A stretch of 64,000 bases of DNA from Avichristensenella sp031550535 (GCA_031550535.1 JAVBOM010000011.1:9985-73984); one strand, 5' to 3'. Counted from the stretch's first letter, positions 17,305-26,620 are shown. Notes: a model not told the origin generated them from the letters alone. Made by a program: numbers and translations.

Positions 17305-19614
17305 ATGGCGCAACATTATAAGGATGTTTGGTCAGGCATCGGGTACGTAAACAGCCGCCCCGAGGAACCCGCGGGGATTGTCCAGCAGATCGCCGCGCAA
17401 ATTAACGCGCATAATGCGCTGGCTATCATGGCATCACTCCTCCTGTCCCAGGCGGCGCTGCCGGGCGGCGCCATGCCGTTCTGCGTTCCGCTGGTGGCGG
17501 CGCTGCTGCTGCTGCAAAAGCCCGCGTGGCCCGCGATGGTCGGCTGCGCGTTGGGCCTTCTGGTGCGTTGGGCGCCGATTGACTGGGTGAACGGTTGGCA
17601 GCTCATCTCGTGCCTGCTGCTGGCGCTTGTCGTGCGCAGGGGTTGGGACTGGAAGCCGTGGAAGGTCTCGCTCGCCGCCGGCGCCGTGATGGTTTTCCCG
17701 CTGCCCTTCGTGACCCGGCGGGTGGATTTGATTATCGTCTGCGTTACCGGCGCGGTGGCGGCGGGCCTGCTCACGCCCGTGTACCTGCGCTCCCTGCTCG
17801 CGATTTTTGCCCCGAAAAAGACGCTCACGAACGACGACAAGCTCTGCTGTCTGCTGGTGGCGACCGCGCTGGCGCTGGGCGGCATGTGGCTCCGCATTGA
17901 CATGGTCTCGCTTGGGGACGCGATGATCGGTCTGATTGTGTTCCTCGTGGCCTGGGGGGCGGGACCGGGGTTGGCGCTCCCGGCGGGCGCGATGGTCGGC
18001 CTGGTGCTGATGACGACCGGAAAATCGTTCGACATGGTGGTCATGCTGGCCGTGCTCGGCGGGCTGGCGGGCATGTTGCGCGGAAGCAGGCGGTTTATGC
18101 CGTTCCTTGGCGGTCTTTTGGGCTGCGGGCTGATCGCCTTCGCGCAGGGCGGCGTTACGCGCATCATCGACACGGTTCCCTCGCTCGCGCTGGGTGGGCT
18201 GCTGTTCCTTTTGATGCCCATACGGTGGCTGGACACGATGCGCGGCGTGCTGGAGCCGGAGGCGTATTTGGCGCATGAGCCGGACACGGTGGTTTCCTCG
18301 TTCGTGCTGTCCAGCTACGCGGAGGCCATGGCGGGCATGGCGACGGCGCTGCCCTCCCCGGATCAGGCGTCGGACACGCAGCCGGTGGAGCTGCTCGCCT
18401 GCCGCCTGTGCACCGGCTGCGAGCAGCAGCAATCGTGCTGGGATGAAAAGCGCGGGGAAACGATGGCGCTGATGGACGGCGTGCTGCTCGCGTGCTCGGG
18501 CAACGCCAACGCGGTGGAGATCGAGCAGGCGGCGCGCATGATCGGCTGTTCCCGCGCCACCGAGGTGTTCGGCCTGGCGTCGGGGTTGATCTCATCGCGG
18601 CTGCGCAAGGAAAAGGACGACGCGCGGCGCATGGAGGCGCGCGCGTGGGCGCTGGAGCAACTTCGCGGGCAGGCGCGGGCGCTGCAGGGGCTTTCGGAGC
18701 GCCTCGGGGAAGGATCGGCCGAGTCCGTGCGTGCGCGGGCGATGATCTGCGCGGCCATGCCGGCGCTGCGCGGGCGATCCGACGCGCTGACCGTCTGCGT
18801 GATGGAAGGCAGGCTGCACGTGTGGCTGGATGTCCGCTGCACGGAAGGACAGGCCGACCGGTTGGCGGTGGCGCTGAGCGCGGCGCTTGGCCGGAAAATG
18901 GAACTGATGGAGACGCAGACGAAGCACGAACTGCTGCTGTTTGTGGAGCGGCCCAAGCTGCGCCTTGCGGTGGGGCGCGCCACCACGCCGATTGCGGGGG
19001 AGGAGATTTCCGGGGACAGCACGCTGTCGGAGCGGTTGGACGCCGGACGGCATGTCCTGGCGATCAGCGATGGCATGGGCAGCGGGCGCGAGGCGCGCAG
19101 CGAGAGCCGCGCGGCGCTGGATCTGCTGCTGCAGGCGCTCCGCGCGGGCTACAGCCGAAGCGACGCGCTGCGCACTGTCAACGGGCTGCTCGTCGCCTGT
19201 CGGGGGGATGAAATGTTCGCGACGCTCGACCTGTGCATCATGGACCTGAACAGCGGGGAGGCCACGCTGGACAAGCTGGGCGCGTGCCCGTCGTTCCTGC
19301 TCCGCGCGGGGAAGTGCAAGCGGATTGGCGGCGATGCGCTACCGATGGGCATTCTGGACGCGGTAAAGCCGCGCGCGCTGTCCACGCGCATGCTGCCGGA
19401 CGACCTGCTGCTGATGGTCTCCGACGGCGTGATCGATGCGTTTGGCAGCGACGAGGCCGCGTTTGTCCGTGCGCTGGGCGGCCTTACGACGGGCGACCGG
19501 ATGCCGACGCCGCAGCGGTTTGCGGATACGCTGCTTCGTCGCGCGTACGAGCGCAGCGGTGGCACCGCGCTGGACGACATGACCGTCGTCGTGGCGAAGG
19601 TGGAAGAGGCGTGA
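17305..19614 (+). CDS. spoIIE: Stage II sporulation protein E (SigF-activating phosphatase)
   Basis: SpoIIE dephosphorylates SpoIIAA at the polar septum and so activates SigF in the forespore. The 769 residues show about ten N-terminal membrane helices (residues ~40-320, such as LVAALLLLQKPAWPAMVGCALGLL), a regulatory middle part, and a C-terminal PP2C-type phosphatase domain. Phosphatase motifs are LAISDGMGSG (metal Asp), RGDEMFATLDLCIMDL, LMVSDGVIDAFG and ALDDMTVVVAKV. A TTG at 17209 is in frame but lies on the Spo0A box; the ATG at 17305 has GGTGGAG upstream and is preferred. A terminator lies downstream. Confidence 0.93.
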   Translation: MAQHYKDVWSGIGYVNSRPEEPAGIVQQIAAQINAHNALAIMASLLLSQAALPGGAMPFCVPLVAALLLLQKPAWPAMVGCALGLLVRWAPIDWVNGWQLISCLLLALVVRRGWDWKPWKVSLAAGAVMVFPLPFVTRRVDLIIVCVTGAVAAGLLTPVYLRSLLAIFAPKKTLTNDDKLCCLLVATALALGGMWLRIDMVSLGDAMIGLIVFLVAWGAGPGLALPAGAMVGLVLMTTGKSFDMVVMLAVLGGLAGMLRGSRRFMPFLGGLLGCGLIAFAQGGVTRIIDTVPSLALGGLLFLLMPIRWLDTMRGVLEPEAYLAHEPDTVVSSFVLSSYAEAMAGMATALPSPDQASDTQPVELLACRLCTGCEQQQSCWDEKRGETMALMDGVLLACSGNANAVEIEQAARMIGCSRATEVFGLASGLISSRLRKEKDDARRMEARAWALEQLRGQARALQGLSERLGEGSAESVRARAMICAAMPALRGRSDALTVCVMEGRLHVWLDVRCTEGQADRLAVALSAALGRKMELMETQTKHELLLFVERPKLRLAVGRATTPIAGEEISGDSTLSERLDAGRHVLAISDGMGSGREARSESRAALDLLLQALRAGYSRSDALRTVNGLLVACRGDEMFATLDLCIMDLNSGEATLDKLGACPSFLLRAGKCKRIGGDALPMGILDAVKPRALSTRMLPDDLLLMVSDGVIDAFGSDEAAFVRALGGLTTGDRMPTPQRFADTLLRRAYERSGGTALDDMTVVVAKVEEA

Positions 19615-19690
19615 CTGTGAGCGATTCGGAATTTGTAATTTCCGAATCGAATGAAGCCAGGGACTTGAAATCCTGCGGGATTTTCGGAGC

Positions 19691-19750
19691 GGTGGCGCTG
19701 ATTTGAAAAATTGGCCGCTATAAGAGGATTCCGCCAGGAATTCTTTCCGC
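19691..19750 (+). repeat. Module A palindromic repeat, copy 7
   Basis: Forward, somewhat diverged copy (GGTGGCGCTGATTTGAAAAA, TTGGCCGCTATAAG, GATTCCGCCAGGAATTC). It is in the 395-bp gap between spoIIE and tilS. Confidence 0.8.
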
Positions 19751-19785
19751 GCATACCCGAAGGGAAAACCCCGTAGCATCGGAAG

Positions 19786-19870
19786 GAAGCGCCCGCAGTG
19801 CGGGAAAAAGCGCCCTGGAGGTGCCTTGCGGCACAGAGCAATAGCCCAAAAGGGCAGCGCGACAATGCCA
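19786..19870 (+). repeat. Module B-related palindromic segment
   Basis: Contains GCGCCCGCAGTGCGGG and GGCACAGAGCAATAGCCC, then CAGCGCGACAATGCC. The same string of landmarks occurs at 43809-43896 with about 70-80% identity by eye. No gene is seen in this gap. Confidence 0.6.
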
Positions 19871-19898
19871 AACGGCGCGGCATGACATAACAGGCAAG

Positions 19899-19927
19899 AG
19901 AGCACGGTTTTTCGCCGCGCTCTTTTT
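19899..19927 (+). terminator. Terminator after spoIIE
   Basis: AGAGCACGG, loop, CCGCGCTCT, then TTTTC. Confidence 0.65.
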
Positions 19928-19973
19928 CATTCCCCTGCGCACAAAGTATTTTTTCACAAACATTTCTTTTCTG

Positions 19974-20002
19974 TTGCAGCAAGGCAGAAATCCGGTTACA
20001 AT
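19974..20002 (+). promoter_or_regulatory. SigA-type promoter of tilS (predicts a leaderless mRNA)
   Basis: TTGCAG, 17-bp spacer, TACAAT. The -10 element ends only 7 bases before the tilS ATG, so transcription would start at or next to the start codon. Confidence 0.75.
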
Positions 20003-20009
20003 ATAAGCC

Positions 20010-21362
20010 ATGATCGGCGTAAAAGCGGAGATTTTGTCGCGCGTCGCGCGGGTGTGCCGCGAAAAGGCGTTATTTCCTGTTGGCAGCACCGTGCTGGCGG
20101 CCGTTTCCGGCGGCGCGGACTCCGTGTCGCTGCTGCTGATCCTGCTTGCGTTGCAGGATACGCTGGACATTCGTGTCGAGGCCGCGCACTACGAGCACGG
20201 CATTCGTGGGGAGGCGTCACGCGAGGACGCGCGGTTCGTCCAGGCGATGTGCGCGGAGCGCGGCGTACGCTGCCATGTCGGGCATGGCGACGTGCCGGCG
20301 TTGGCGCGCGGATGGAAGTGCAGCCTGGAGGATGCCGCGCGCCGCGCGCGCTATGCTTTTTTGGAGCAAGCAGCACGGGAGGTGGGCGCGGCGCGGATCG
20401 TGCTGGCGCATCAGTTGGAGGATCAGGCGGAAACGCTGCTGCTGCATCTGGTGCACGGCTGCGGGCTGGACGGCCTGGCTGCCATGCGGCCGCTCTCGGG
20501 CAACAGGGCGCGGCCCCTGCTGGACATTCCGCGCGAAATGCTGATTGCGTACCTAAACGAGATCGGCGTACCCTGGCGGGAGGACGCGACCAACCTGGAT
20601 ACCGCGCACGCGCGAAACCTGTTGCGCCATGAGGTGTTTCCGGTTTTGTGCCGCATCAACCCGCGCGCGGCGGAAGCGATAGGCCGCACGGCCGCGCAGG
20701 CCGCGCTCGCGGCGGATACCCTGCGCGGGGTGGACACGGGCGCGCTGTCGGGCCGTGTGAAGCGCATGCCGTATGGCGCATACTGGTTGCTGCCGGATCA
20801 ATACCCCGCCGCGAGCGCCTGCCGGCTGTTCGCGCGGATGGCAGGGATCCCCGCGCTGGAAGCGCGTCACGCCGAGGCGATGGCAACGCTTTCCGTGAAC
20901 GAAACCGCGAACCTGCCGGGCGGCTGGCGCGCGCTGCGGACCGGGACAAGGCTGCACCTGCTCGCCGGGGATCAAACGGCGACGGAGCCGGCGGACGCGC
21001 ATCCGCCCTGGACGGAGATGGACTTCGCCTGGACGGAAGGCGGCGCGGCGGGTTATGGCGACGGCATCCGGGAGCAAACGTTTGACGCGGAGGCGCTGCA
21101 AGGCGCGCACTTTCGCGCGAGGCGGGATGGGGACGTTTTCGCGCCGCTGGGCGGTACGGGCACGCAGAAGCTCAAACAGACGCTCCGGGACGCGGGCATT
21201 GACCAGCCGTTTCGTGATTTGCTGCCCGTGCTGGCCAGAGGAAACCGCGTGCTCTGGATCGTGGGGCTGAAGCCGTCCCGGGACGCCGCCGTTAGGGAAA
21301 ATACCTGCCGGACGGTCACGATAGCGTATACGGGCGATCTGCCGTGGGAAATAGAGAGGTAA
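20010..21362 (+). CDS. tilS: tRNA(Ile)-lysidine synthetase
   Basis: TilS attaches lysine to C34 of the CAU-anticodon tRNA-Ile so that it reads AUA, an essential step. The 450 residues carry the ATP PP-loop SGGADSVSL (near residue 34), HYEHGIRGEASREDARF, LAHQLEDQAETLLL with the conserved metal or substrate residues, RPLLDIPREMLIAYL and RNLLRHEVFPVL, then the C-terminal domain (FRARRDGDVFAPLG). The ATG lies 7 bases after the -10 box with no Shine-Dalgarno, and the N-terminus has normal length, so the message is probably leaderless. The stop codon is inside module A copy 8. tilS-hpt-ftsH order is conserved in Firmicutes. Confidence 0.95.
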   Translation: MIGVKAEILSRVARVCREKALFPVGSTVLAAVSGGADSVSLLLILLALQDTLDIRVEAAHYEHGIRGEASREDARFVQAMCAERGVRCHVGHGDVPALARGWKCSLEDAARRARYAFLEQAAREVGAARIVLAHQLEDQAETLLLHLVHGCGLDGLAAMRPLSGNRARPLLDIPREMLIAYLNEIGVPWREDATNLDTAHARNLLRHEVFPVLCRINPRAAEAIGRTAAQAALAADTLRGVDTGALSGRVKRMPYGAYWLLPDQYPAASACRLFARMAGIPALEARHAEAMATLSVNETANLPGGWRALRTGTRLHLLAGDQTATEPADAHPPWTEMDFAWTEGGAAGYGDGIREQTFDAEALQGAHFRARRDGDVFAPLGGTGTQKLKQTLRDAGIDQPFRDLLPVLARGNRVLWIVGLKPSRDAAVRENTCRTVTIAYTGDLPWEIER

Positions 21363-21416
21363 GGATTTCTGGTGAAATCCTCTTCAGGCGCCCGATTCTT
21401 CGAATCAGCGCCGCCG
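21355..21416 (-). repeat. Module A palindromic repeat, copy 8 (overlaps tilS stop)
   Basis: Reverse copy (GAGGTAAGGATTTCTGGTGA, AATCC, GCGCCCGATTCTTCGAATCA). Its GAGGTAAGG contributes the TAA of tilS, and it fills the space before hpt. Confidence 0.85.
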
Positions 21417-21444
21417 TTATGGAAATACAAGGAGGAAAAACACC

Positions 21445-22008
21445 ATGCTGAACCGGGATGCTTCGCCGCTCTACAAGGACTTGGACCGCTTGCTGTTGAC
21501 GAAAGAGCAGATCATGGCGAGGGTGGCGGAGCTTGGGAGGCAGCTCACGGCGGAATACGCGGGCAGCGACCTGGTGTGCATCTGCATTCTGAAGGGCGCG
21601 ACGACGTTTTTCTCGGACTTGATCCGCTGCATCGACCTGCCGCTCCACCTGGATTTCATGTCTATTTCCAGCTATGGCAGCGCGACGAAATCGTCCGGCG
21701 TGGTCCGGATTCTAAAGGATTTGGACAAGGACATCGTCGGCCGGGACGCGCTGATCGTGGAGGATATCATCGACACGGGGCTGACGCTCTCTTTCCTCGC
21801 GGAGAACCTGAAAGCGCGCGGGGCGCGGTCGCTGAAGGTGTGCACGCTGCTGGACAAGCCGTACCGCAGAAAAACGGCGCTCGTGCCGGATTATTGCGGT
21901 TTTGTGATTGAGGATCACTTTGTGGTCGGTTACGGGCTGGACTATGCCGAGGCGTACAGGAACCTTCCTGATATTGGTGTTCTTCGGCCAGAGGTTTACA
22001 GCCAATGA
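21445..22008 (+). CDS. hpt: Hypoxanthine phosphoribosyltransferase
   Basis: Purine salvage enzyme (187 residues) converting hypoxanthine or guanine plus PRPP to IMP or GMP. Seen: CICILKGATTFFSDLIR, the PRPP-binding loop ALIVEDIIDTGLTL (near residues 110-123), TLLDKPYRRK and the C-terminal VVGYGLDYAEAYRNLPDIGVL. An AAGGAGG precedes the ATG. The promoter of ftsH lies within its last codons and just beyond. Confidence 0.95.
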   Translation: MLNRDASPLYKDLDRLLLTKEQIMARVAELGRQLTAEYAGSDLVCICILKGATTFFSDLIRCIDLPLHLDFMSISSYGSATKSSGVVRILKDLDKDIVGRDALIVEDIIDTGLTLSFLAENLKARGARSLKVCTLLDKPYRRKTALVPDYCGFVIEDHFVVGYGLDYAEAYRNLPDIGVLRPEVYSQ

Positions 22009-22023
22009 AAGAAGTGGTATACT
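21995..22023 (+). promoter_or_regulatory. SigA-type promoter of ftsH
   Basis: TTTACA, 17-bp spacer, TATACT; the -35 box is inside the end of hpt. Confidence 0.75.
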
Positions 22024-22057
22024 AAAAGATGATTTTGCGTAATCAGGAGGTAGCATT

Positions 22058-24061
22058 TTGAAGCGCCCTTTTCGCGGATTTACGGTGTATGCCGTAATTC
22101 TGATTGCAGTGTTGATATTCTCACAGGTATTCTCGCTGCTGTCATCCCCGCCGGATACGACGATATCGTATAACGAGCTGATGGGCTTGGTCGAGAACGA
22201 CTCCATCCAGTCGATCGCGATCATGAACAACCAGCTTGTTGGCCTACTCAAGAACTCGAAAATCTCGCAGGAGGACTTTCCCTCCAAGCGGTACGATTTT
22301 GACTGTAATGTGGACAGGACGAATTTCTTTAACTCCGTCCGCATCATTCGCGCGGGCATCTTAAACAAGCCCGTTGACGAGGTTAGCGATAGCGATTTCG
22401 GTTTTTCCATCGAATACCTGCCGCCCGTCGTCACGCCGTGGTATCTGGAGTTCCTGCCGTATCTGGTCGTGATGGTGCTGGTGTGCCTGTTCCTGCTGTT
22501 CGTCATGCGCCAGCAGACCGGCGGCAACAGCAAGGTGATGTCCTTTGGCAAAAGCCGCGCCCGGCTGTACGATGTCACGAAGAACAAGATCACCTTTGAG
22601 GATGTCGCGGGCGCGGACGAGGAAAAAGAGGAGCTCGCGGAAATCGTGGAGTTCCTGAAGAACCCCAAGCGGTTCACGGACATCGGCGCGCGCATCCCCA
22701 AGGGCGTACTGCTTGTCGGCCCTCCGGGCACCGGCAAGACGCTGCTGGCGAAGGCCGTGGCGGGGGAGGCGGGCGCGCCGTTCCTGTCGATTTCCGGTTC
22801 GGATTTCGTGGAGATGTTCGTCGGCGTCGGCGCGAGCCGCGTGCGTGACCTGTTTGACCAGGCGAAAAAGCACACGCCGTCCATCGTGTTCATCGACGAG
22901 ATCGACGCCGTGGGCCGCCACCGTGGCGCGGGCCTGGGCGGCGGGCATGACGAGCGCGAGCAGACACTGAACCAACTGCTCGTGGAGATGGACGGGTTTT
23001 CCAACAACGAGGGCGTGATCGTGCTCGCGGCGACAAACCGGCGCGATATCCTGGACCCCGCGCTGCTCCGTCCCGGGCGGTTTGACCGGCAGATCACCGT
23101 CAACTACCCGGACGTGGCCGGCCGCGAGGCGATTCTGAAGGTGCACAGCCGTGGCAAGCCGCTCGCGGAAGATGTGAACCTGAACACCATCGCACGGCGT
23201 ACGCCGTTCTTCACCGGCGCGGATCTGGAGAACGTGATGAACGAGGCGGCGATCCTCGCGGCGCGGAACAAGCAGCGCGAGATCACCGAGCATAACATTG
23301 AGGAAGCGATTACCCGCGTGCAGATGGGCCCGGAAAAGAAGAGCCGCAAGGTGACCGAGAAGGACCGCCGCATTGTGGCGTTCCACGAGGCGGGCCACGC
23401 GATCGTCGGGCTGGTGGTGCCCAGGGGGCCGGATGTTCACATGGTCACCATTGTCCCGCGCGGGCAGAGCGGCGGCCATACGCAGTTCCTGCCGTCGGAG
23501 GAGAGCCAGTTCAGTTCCCGCGAGGAGATCCTGGACGAGGTGACGATGGCGCTGGGCGGCCGCGCGGCGGAAATGCTCGTGTTCAAGGATGTGACGGGCG
23601 GCGCGATTGGCGATTTGCAGAGCGCGACGTCGCAGGTGCGCAACATGATTACCAAGCTCGGCATGAACGACGTGCTCGGGCCCGTGTTCTACGGCGGCGG
23701 GCAGGAAATTTTCCTCGGCAAGGATTTTGCCCAGTCGCGCGATTATTCAGAGAAGATCGCCGCGCTGGTGGATGAGGAAATCCGCATCACCATGGAAAAA
23801 TCCCTCGTCCGCGCGGAAAAGATCATCCAGGAGAACCTCGACAAGCTGAACAGGCTTGCCGAACTCCTGCTGGAGAAGGAAACCGTCACGCGCGACGAAC
23901 TTGAGGCGATCATGAAGGAAAAGCCGTTGCCGGACACAAGCTCCGATAACACCGATAACGACGGGCCGGACAGGCGGACATCTTCGGTCGTCTACACGCC
24001 CGTGCCGACCCCGCCCCGCGCGATCATCATGGCGCCGAAGCGGCCCGATGGCTGCGGCTGA
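22058..24061 (+). CDS. ftsH: ATP-dependent zinc metalloprotease FtsH, TTG start
   Basis: FtsH is a membrane AAA+ protease that degrades unassembled membrane and regulatory proteins. The 667 residues have TM1 (about 8-28), an extracytoplasmic domain, TM2 (about 128-149), Walker A GPPGTGKT (near 221), Walker B IVFIDEIDA, the second region of homology ATNRRDILDPALLRPGRFD and the zinc site HEAGH (near 443). It starts with TTG after AGGAGG; the N-terminus MKRPFRGFTVYAVILI has normal length. The C-terminus is acidic, then ends with a proline-rich tail. It overlaps the PHP gene by 14 bases. Confidence 0.95.
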   Translation: MKRPFRGFTVYAVILIAVLIFSQVFSLLSSPPDTTISYNELMGLVENDSIQSIAIMNNQLVGLLKNSKISQEDFPSKRYDFDCNVDRTNFFNSVRIIRAGILNKPVDEVSDSDFGFSIEYLPPVVTPWYLEFLPYLVVMVLVCLFLLFVMRQQTGGNSKVMSFGKSRARLYDVTKNKITFEDVAGADEEKEELAEIVEFLKNPKRFTDIGARIPKGVLLVGPPGTGKTLLAKAVAGEAGAPFLSISGSDFVEMFVGVGASRVRDLFDQAKKHTPSIVFIDEIDAVGRHRGAGLGGGHDEREQTLNQLLVEMDGFSNNEGVIVLAATNRRDILDPALLRPGRFDRQITVNYPDVAGREAILKVHSRGKPLAEDVNLNTIARRTPFFTGADLENVMNEAAILAARNKQREITEHNIEEAITRVQMGPEKKSRKVTEKDRRIVAFHEAGHAIVGLVVPRGPDVHMVTIVPRGQSGGHTQFLPSEESQFSSREEILDEVTMALGGRAAEMLVFKDVTGGAIGDLQSATSQVRNMITKLGMNDVLGPVFYGGGQEIFLGKDFAQSRDYSEKIAALVDEEIRITMEKSLVRAEKIIQENLDKLNRLAELLLEKETVTRDELEAIMKEKPLPDTSSDNTDNDGPDRRTSSVVYTPVPTPPRAIIMAPKRPDGCG

Positions 24062-24986
24062 GCCTTTCCGCGCGGACCTGCACTTGCACACGAACGCTTC
24101 CGACGGGGCGCTGTCCCCGGAGGAAGTGATGCGCGAAGCGGCTGTGGCCGGCATGGATGTCGTGGCCGTCACGGACCATGACACGGTGGCGGGGACCGCG
24201 CGGGCCGTCGCCACCGGGACCGCGCTTGGAATGTGCGTGCTCACCGGCATAGAGCTGAGTGTCGGCGGGGATGAGGAAATCCACCTAATCGGCTACGGCG
24301 TTTCACCGGATGACGGGGCGCTTCGCGCGTTCCTGGATGAGCTGATGGAAGCGCGACGGGAGCGCATGCGGACGATGCTGGAGCGTTTGGACGAGATGGG
24401 CATGCCCGTGTTGCCGGAGGAGATCCAGGCAAAGGGCGGAGACGCCCGCTTCATGGGCCGGATGAACCTCGCGCGCGCGATGGTGTCGCGCGGATACGTG
24501 GAGACGCCAAGCGAAGCCTTTGCCCGCTACCTGGAGCCCGGGAAGCCCGCGTATGTGCCCAGAAAGCGCCTGTCGGTTCCGGAAGGAATTAGCCGGCTCC
24601 GCGCGTTTTGCGCGGTGGTGGCTCTGGCGCACCCGGGCAGGCTCCGGATGGACAGGCTGATGTTCCTGCACCGCCTGCCGGGCTGGATGGAGGCGGGGCT
24701 CTCCGGGATCGAAGCCTACCACCCGAGCCACAGCGCCGCGGACAAGCTGTATTATGACCGGCTCGCGCGCGAAAAAGGGCTGCTCGTGACCGGCGGCAGC
24801 GATTTTCACGGAAGAGGTAGGGATTCTTTGCGGCATCCCCTTATGGCGCCCGATTCTCCGAATCAGCGCCGCCTTCGAGAAAGCGATGGAGTGGCAATCG
24901 GCGCGCACATTGGCGGGTGGAGAACACTCCGGGATGATATACAAGCGTTGCAATGGCGCTTACAGTTTGCAGACCATAATCTGTAG
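24048..24986 (+). CDS. PHP-domain phosphoesterase with repeat-altered C-terminus
   Basis: This 312-residue protein resembles YciV/RNase AM-type PHP enzymes, which hydrolyse 3',5'-nucleoside bisphosphates or trim RNA 5' ends. Metal motifs are DLHLHTNASDG, AVTDHDTV, GIELSV, LAHPGR and GGSDFHG (residues 249-255). Relatives usually end soon after GGSDFHG. Here module A copy 9 begins at once, encoding about residues 256-276, and a 36-residue tail without recognisable homology follows to the next stop. All visible metal ligands are upstream of the insert, so activity may persist. The ATG lies within the end of ftsH. Confidence 0.85.
   Translation: MAAAEPFRADLHLHTNASDGALSPEEVMREAAVAGMDVVAVTDHDTVAGTARAVATGTALGMCVLTGIELSVGGDEEIHLIGYGVSPDDGALRAFLDELMEARRERMRTMLERLDEMGMPVLPEEIQAKGGDARFMGRMNLARAMVSRGYVETPSEAFARYLEPGKPAYVPRKRLSVPEGISRLRAFCAVVALAHPGRLRMDRLMFLHRLPGWMEAGLSGIEAYHPSHSAADKLYYDRLAREKGLLVTGGSDFHGRGRDSLRHPLMAPDSPNQRRLRESDGVAIGAHIGGWRTLRDDIQALQWRLQFADHNL
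24814..24873 (-). repeat. Module A palindromic repeat, copy 9 (in a coding region)
   Basis: Reverse copy (GAGGTAGGGATTCTTTGCGG, CATCCCC, GCGCCCGATTCTCCGAATCA) starting directly after the GGSDFHG codons of the PHP gene. Confidence 0.85.
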
Positions 24987-24999
24987 GAGAGCATAACGT

Positions 25000-26613
25000 A
25001 TGTCTTATCGCCAGCAAGGATACCGCCCCCAGGCCACGACGCGGCAGCAACAGGGCGGAAACCGCGCCCGCACGACAACATATGCTGCATCAAGCGGCCG
25101 CCAGACGCCGCCCCGCAGCACAAAGACCAACGCGGGGCCTCAAAACACCCGGCCCAAAAACATAAGATCACCGCAAAAAAAGAGAAAGCGCGGGCATCCA
25201 TTCCGCAACTTTCTCCTGCTCGTGATGTTCGCGCTTGTGGCGACCGCCGGTGTGATGGGCTATATGGTGTATGAGGAAATCGGCAATGTCGAGCGCAACA
25301 ATACGTTCTATCCCGGCGTGTACATCAATGATGTGCCGCTGAACGGCGCGACCTCTCAGGAAGCGTATGATTACCTGATGAGCACCGCGCGCACGGAGAT
25401 GAGCACGTGGTCCATCGTTCTCCGCTACGGAAGCGAGAAGCAGTGGACCATCACGACGGATACGCTCGGCATGTCCGGCGCGCTGGATACCGCCGTGCAG
25501 CAAGCGGTGACGGAGGCATACTATCTCGGCCGGACAGGGTCAATCATCGACAGATACAAGACCATCATCGGGCTGAAAACCGAACCGTACAAGATTTACA
25601 CAGCCGACCTGGAGAAGAACACGTCCAAGATCGACGGCATCCTCTCGGAGATCCAGGACACCGTGTACAAGCCCGCGAAGGACGCGTTTCAACAGTTCAA
25701 TTTTAACCTCAACGATCCCGTCGTTATCACGGCGGAGGAAATTGGGCAGGAGCTGGACGTAACCGCACTCAAGACGCAGCTTACCCAGATGGTCAGCCGC
25801 ATGGAAGCGGGCACGCTGGACGTGCCGACGAAGCAAATCCTCCCCGCAAAGACCGCTGCGTCGCTGCAGGGAAAAGTCGTCCGGATCGCGAATGTCTACA
25901 CACAGATCGCCAGCTACAGCACGGATGATCGCAACAAGAACGTCGTGCGCGGCGTGGACGCGTTCCACGGCATGATCGTAAAACCCGGTGAAACGGTCAG
26001 CTTCAACGGGCGGACGGGCTTGCGCTCGCTCAAAAACGGGTTTTATGAGGCGCTGGAGGTTGCCGGCGGAAAGTATGACTGGGGCGTCGGCGGGGGTATC
26101 TGCCAAGTATCCTCAACGCTTTACAACGCGGTCATTCAGGCCGGGCTTGAGGTGGTCCACCGCGAGAACCATGCCATCCCCGTGTCCTACCTCCCCATGG
26201 GCGCGGACGCCACCGTGGCGGACAACAGGATTGATTTTAAGTTCAGGAACAACACGGAGAAGGAAATCTACATCATCGCCCGGTACATTGACGAGGGGAA
26301 GAAAAACCGGCGCTGCATGTTCCAGATCTACGGCAGGCCGGACCCGAACGGGTACTCCTACGCGCTGCGGCACGAGACGATCGAAGAGCTTCCGATCCCC
26401 AGCCCCACGAAAACGCCTGATTACAAGCAGGAGCACGTAAAGTATACGGACGAAACATATGAGGCGTCCAAGGGCGCGGTCGGTTACAAGGTGAAAACAT
26501 ATCTGGTGGTGAAGGATTCGCACGGGGTCACGATAGAGGATAAGTATCTCTACACGGATGTCTATAAGCCGCAGGCGCCGGTGGTGCTCGTCGGGGTGGA
26601 GAGGCGGAACTAA
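25000..26613 (+). CDS. VanW-family cell-surface protein
   Basis: The 537 residues begin with a basic, Gln/Arg/Thr-rich cytoplasmic stretch, then one membrane anchor (about 70-90, FLLLVMFALVATAGVMGYMV). The extracellular part has a peptidoglycan-binding-like region (YINDVPLNGATSQEAYDYL onward). The VanW domain follows (FNGRTGLRSLKNGFYEA, GVGGGICQVSSTLYNAVIQAGL, near residues 330-400), and the C-terminus looks like a G5 domain. The function of VanW proteins is unknown; they are common at clostridial surfaces and are not evidence of vancomycin resistance. A GGAGAG precedes the ATG. Confidence 0.88.
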   Translation: MSYRQQGYRPQATTRQQQGGNRARTTTYAASSGRQTPPRSTKTNAGPQNTRPKNIRSPQKKRKRGHPFRNFLLLVMFALVATAGVMGYMVYEEIGNVERNNTFYPGVYINDVPLNGATSQEAYDYLMSTARTEMSTWSIVLRYGSEKQWTITTDTLGMSGALDTAVQQAVTEAYYLGRTGSIIDRYKTIIGLKTEPYKIYTADLEKNTSKIDGILSEIQDTVYKPAKDAFQQFNFNLNDPVVITAEEIGQELDVTALKTQLTQMVSRMEAGTLDVPTKQILPAKTAASLQGKVVRIANVYTQIASYSTDDRNKNVVRGVDAFHGMIVKPGETVSFNGRTGLRSLKNGFYEALEVAGGKYDWGVGGGICQVSSTLYNAVIQAGLEVVHRENHAIPVSYLPMGADATVADNRIDFKFRNNTEKEIYIIARYIDEGKKNRRCMFQIYGRPDPNGYSYALRHETIEELPIPSPTKTPDYKQEHVKYTDETYEASKGAVGYKVKTYLVVKDSHGVTIEDKYLYTDVYKPQAPVVLVGVERRN

Positions 26614-26620
26614 CGCATAG

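Noticed and set aside
25000..26613. Vancomycin resistance from the VanW match
   Set aside because: VanW proteins are widespread surface proteins; no vanHAX-type genes are present.
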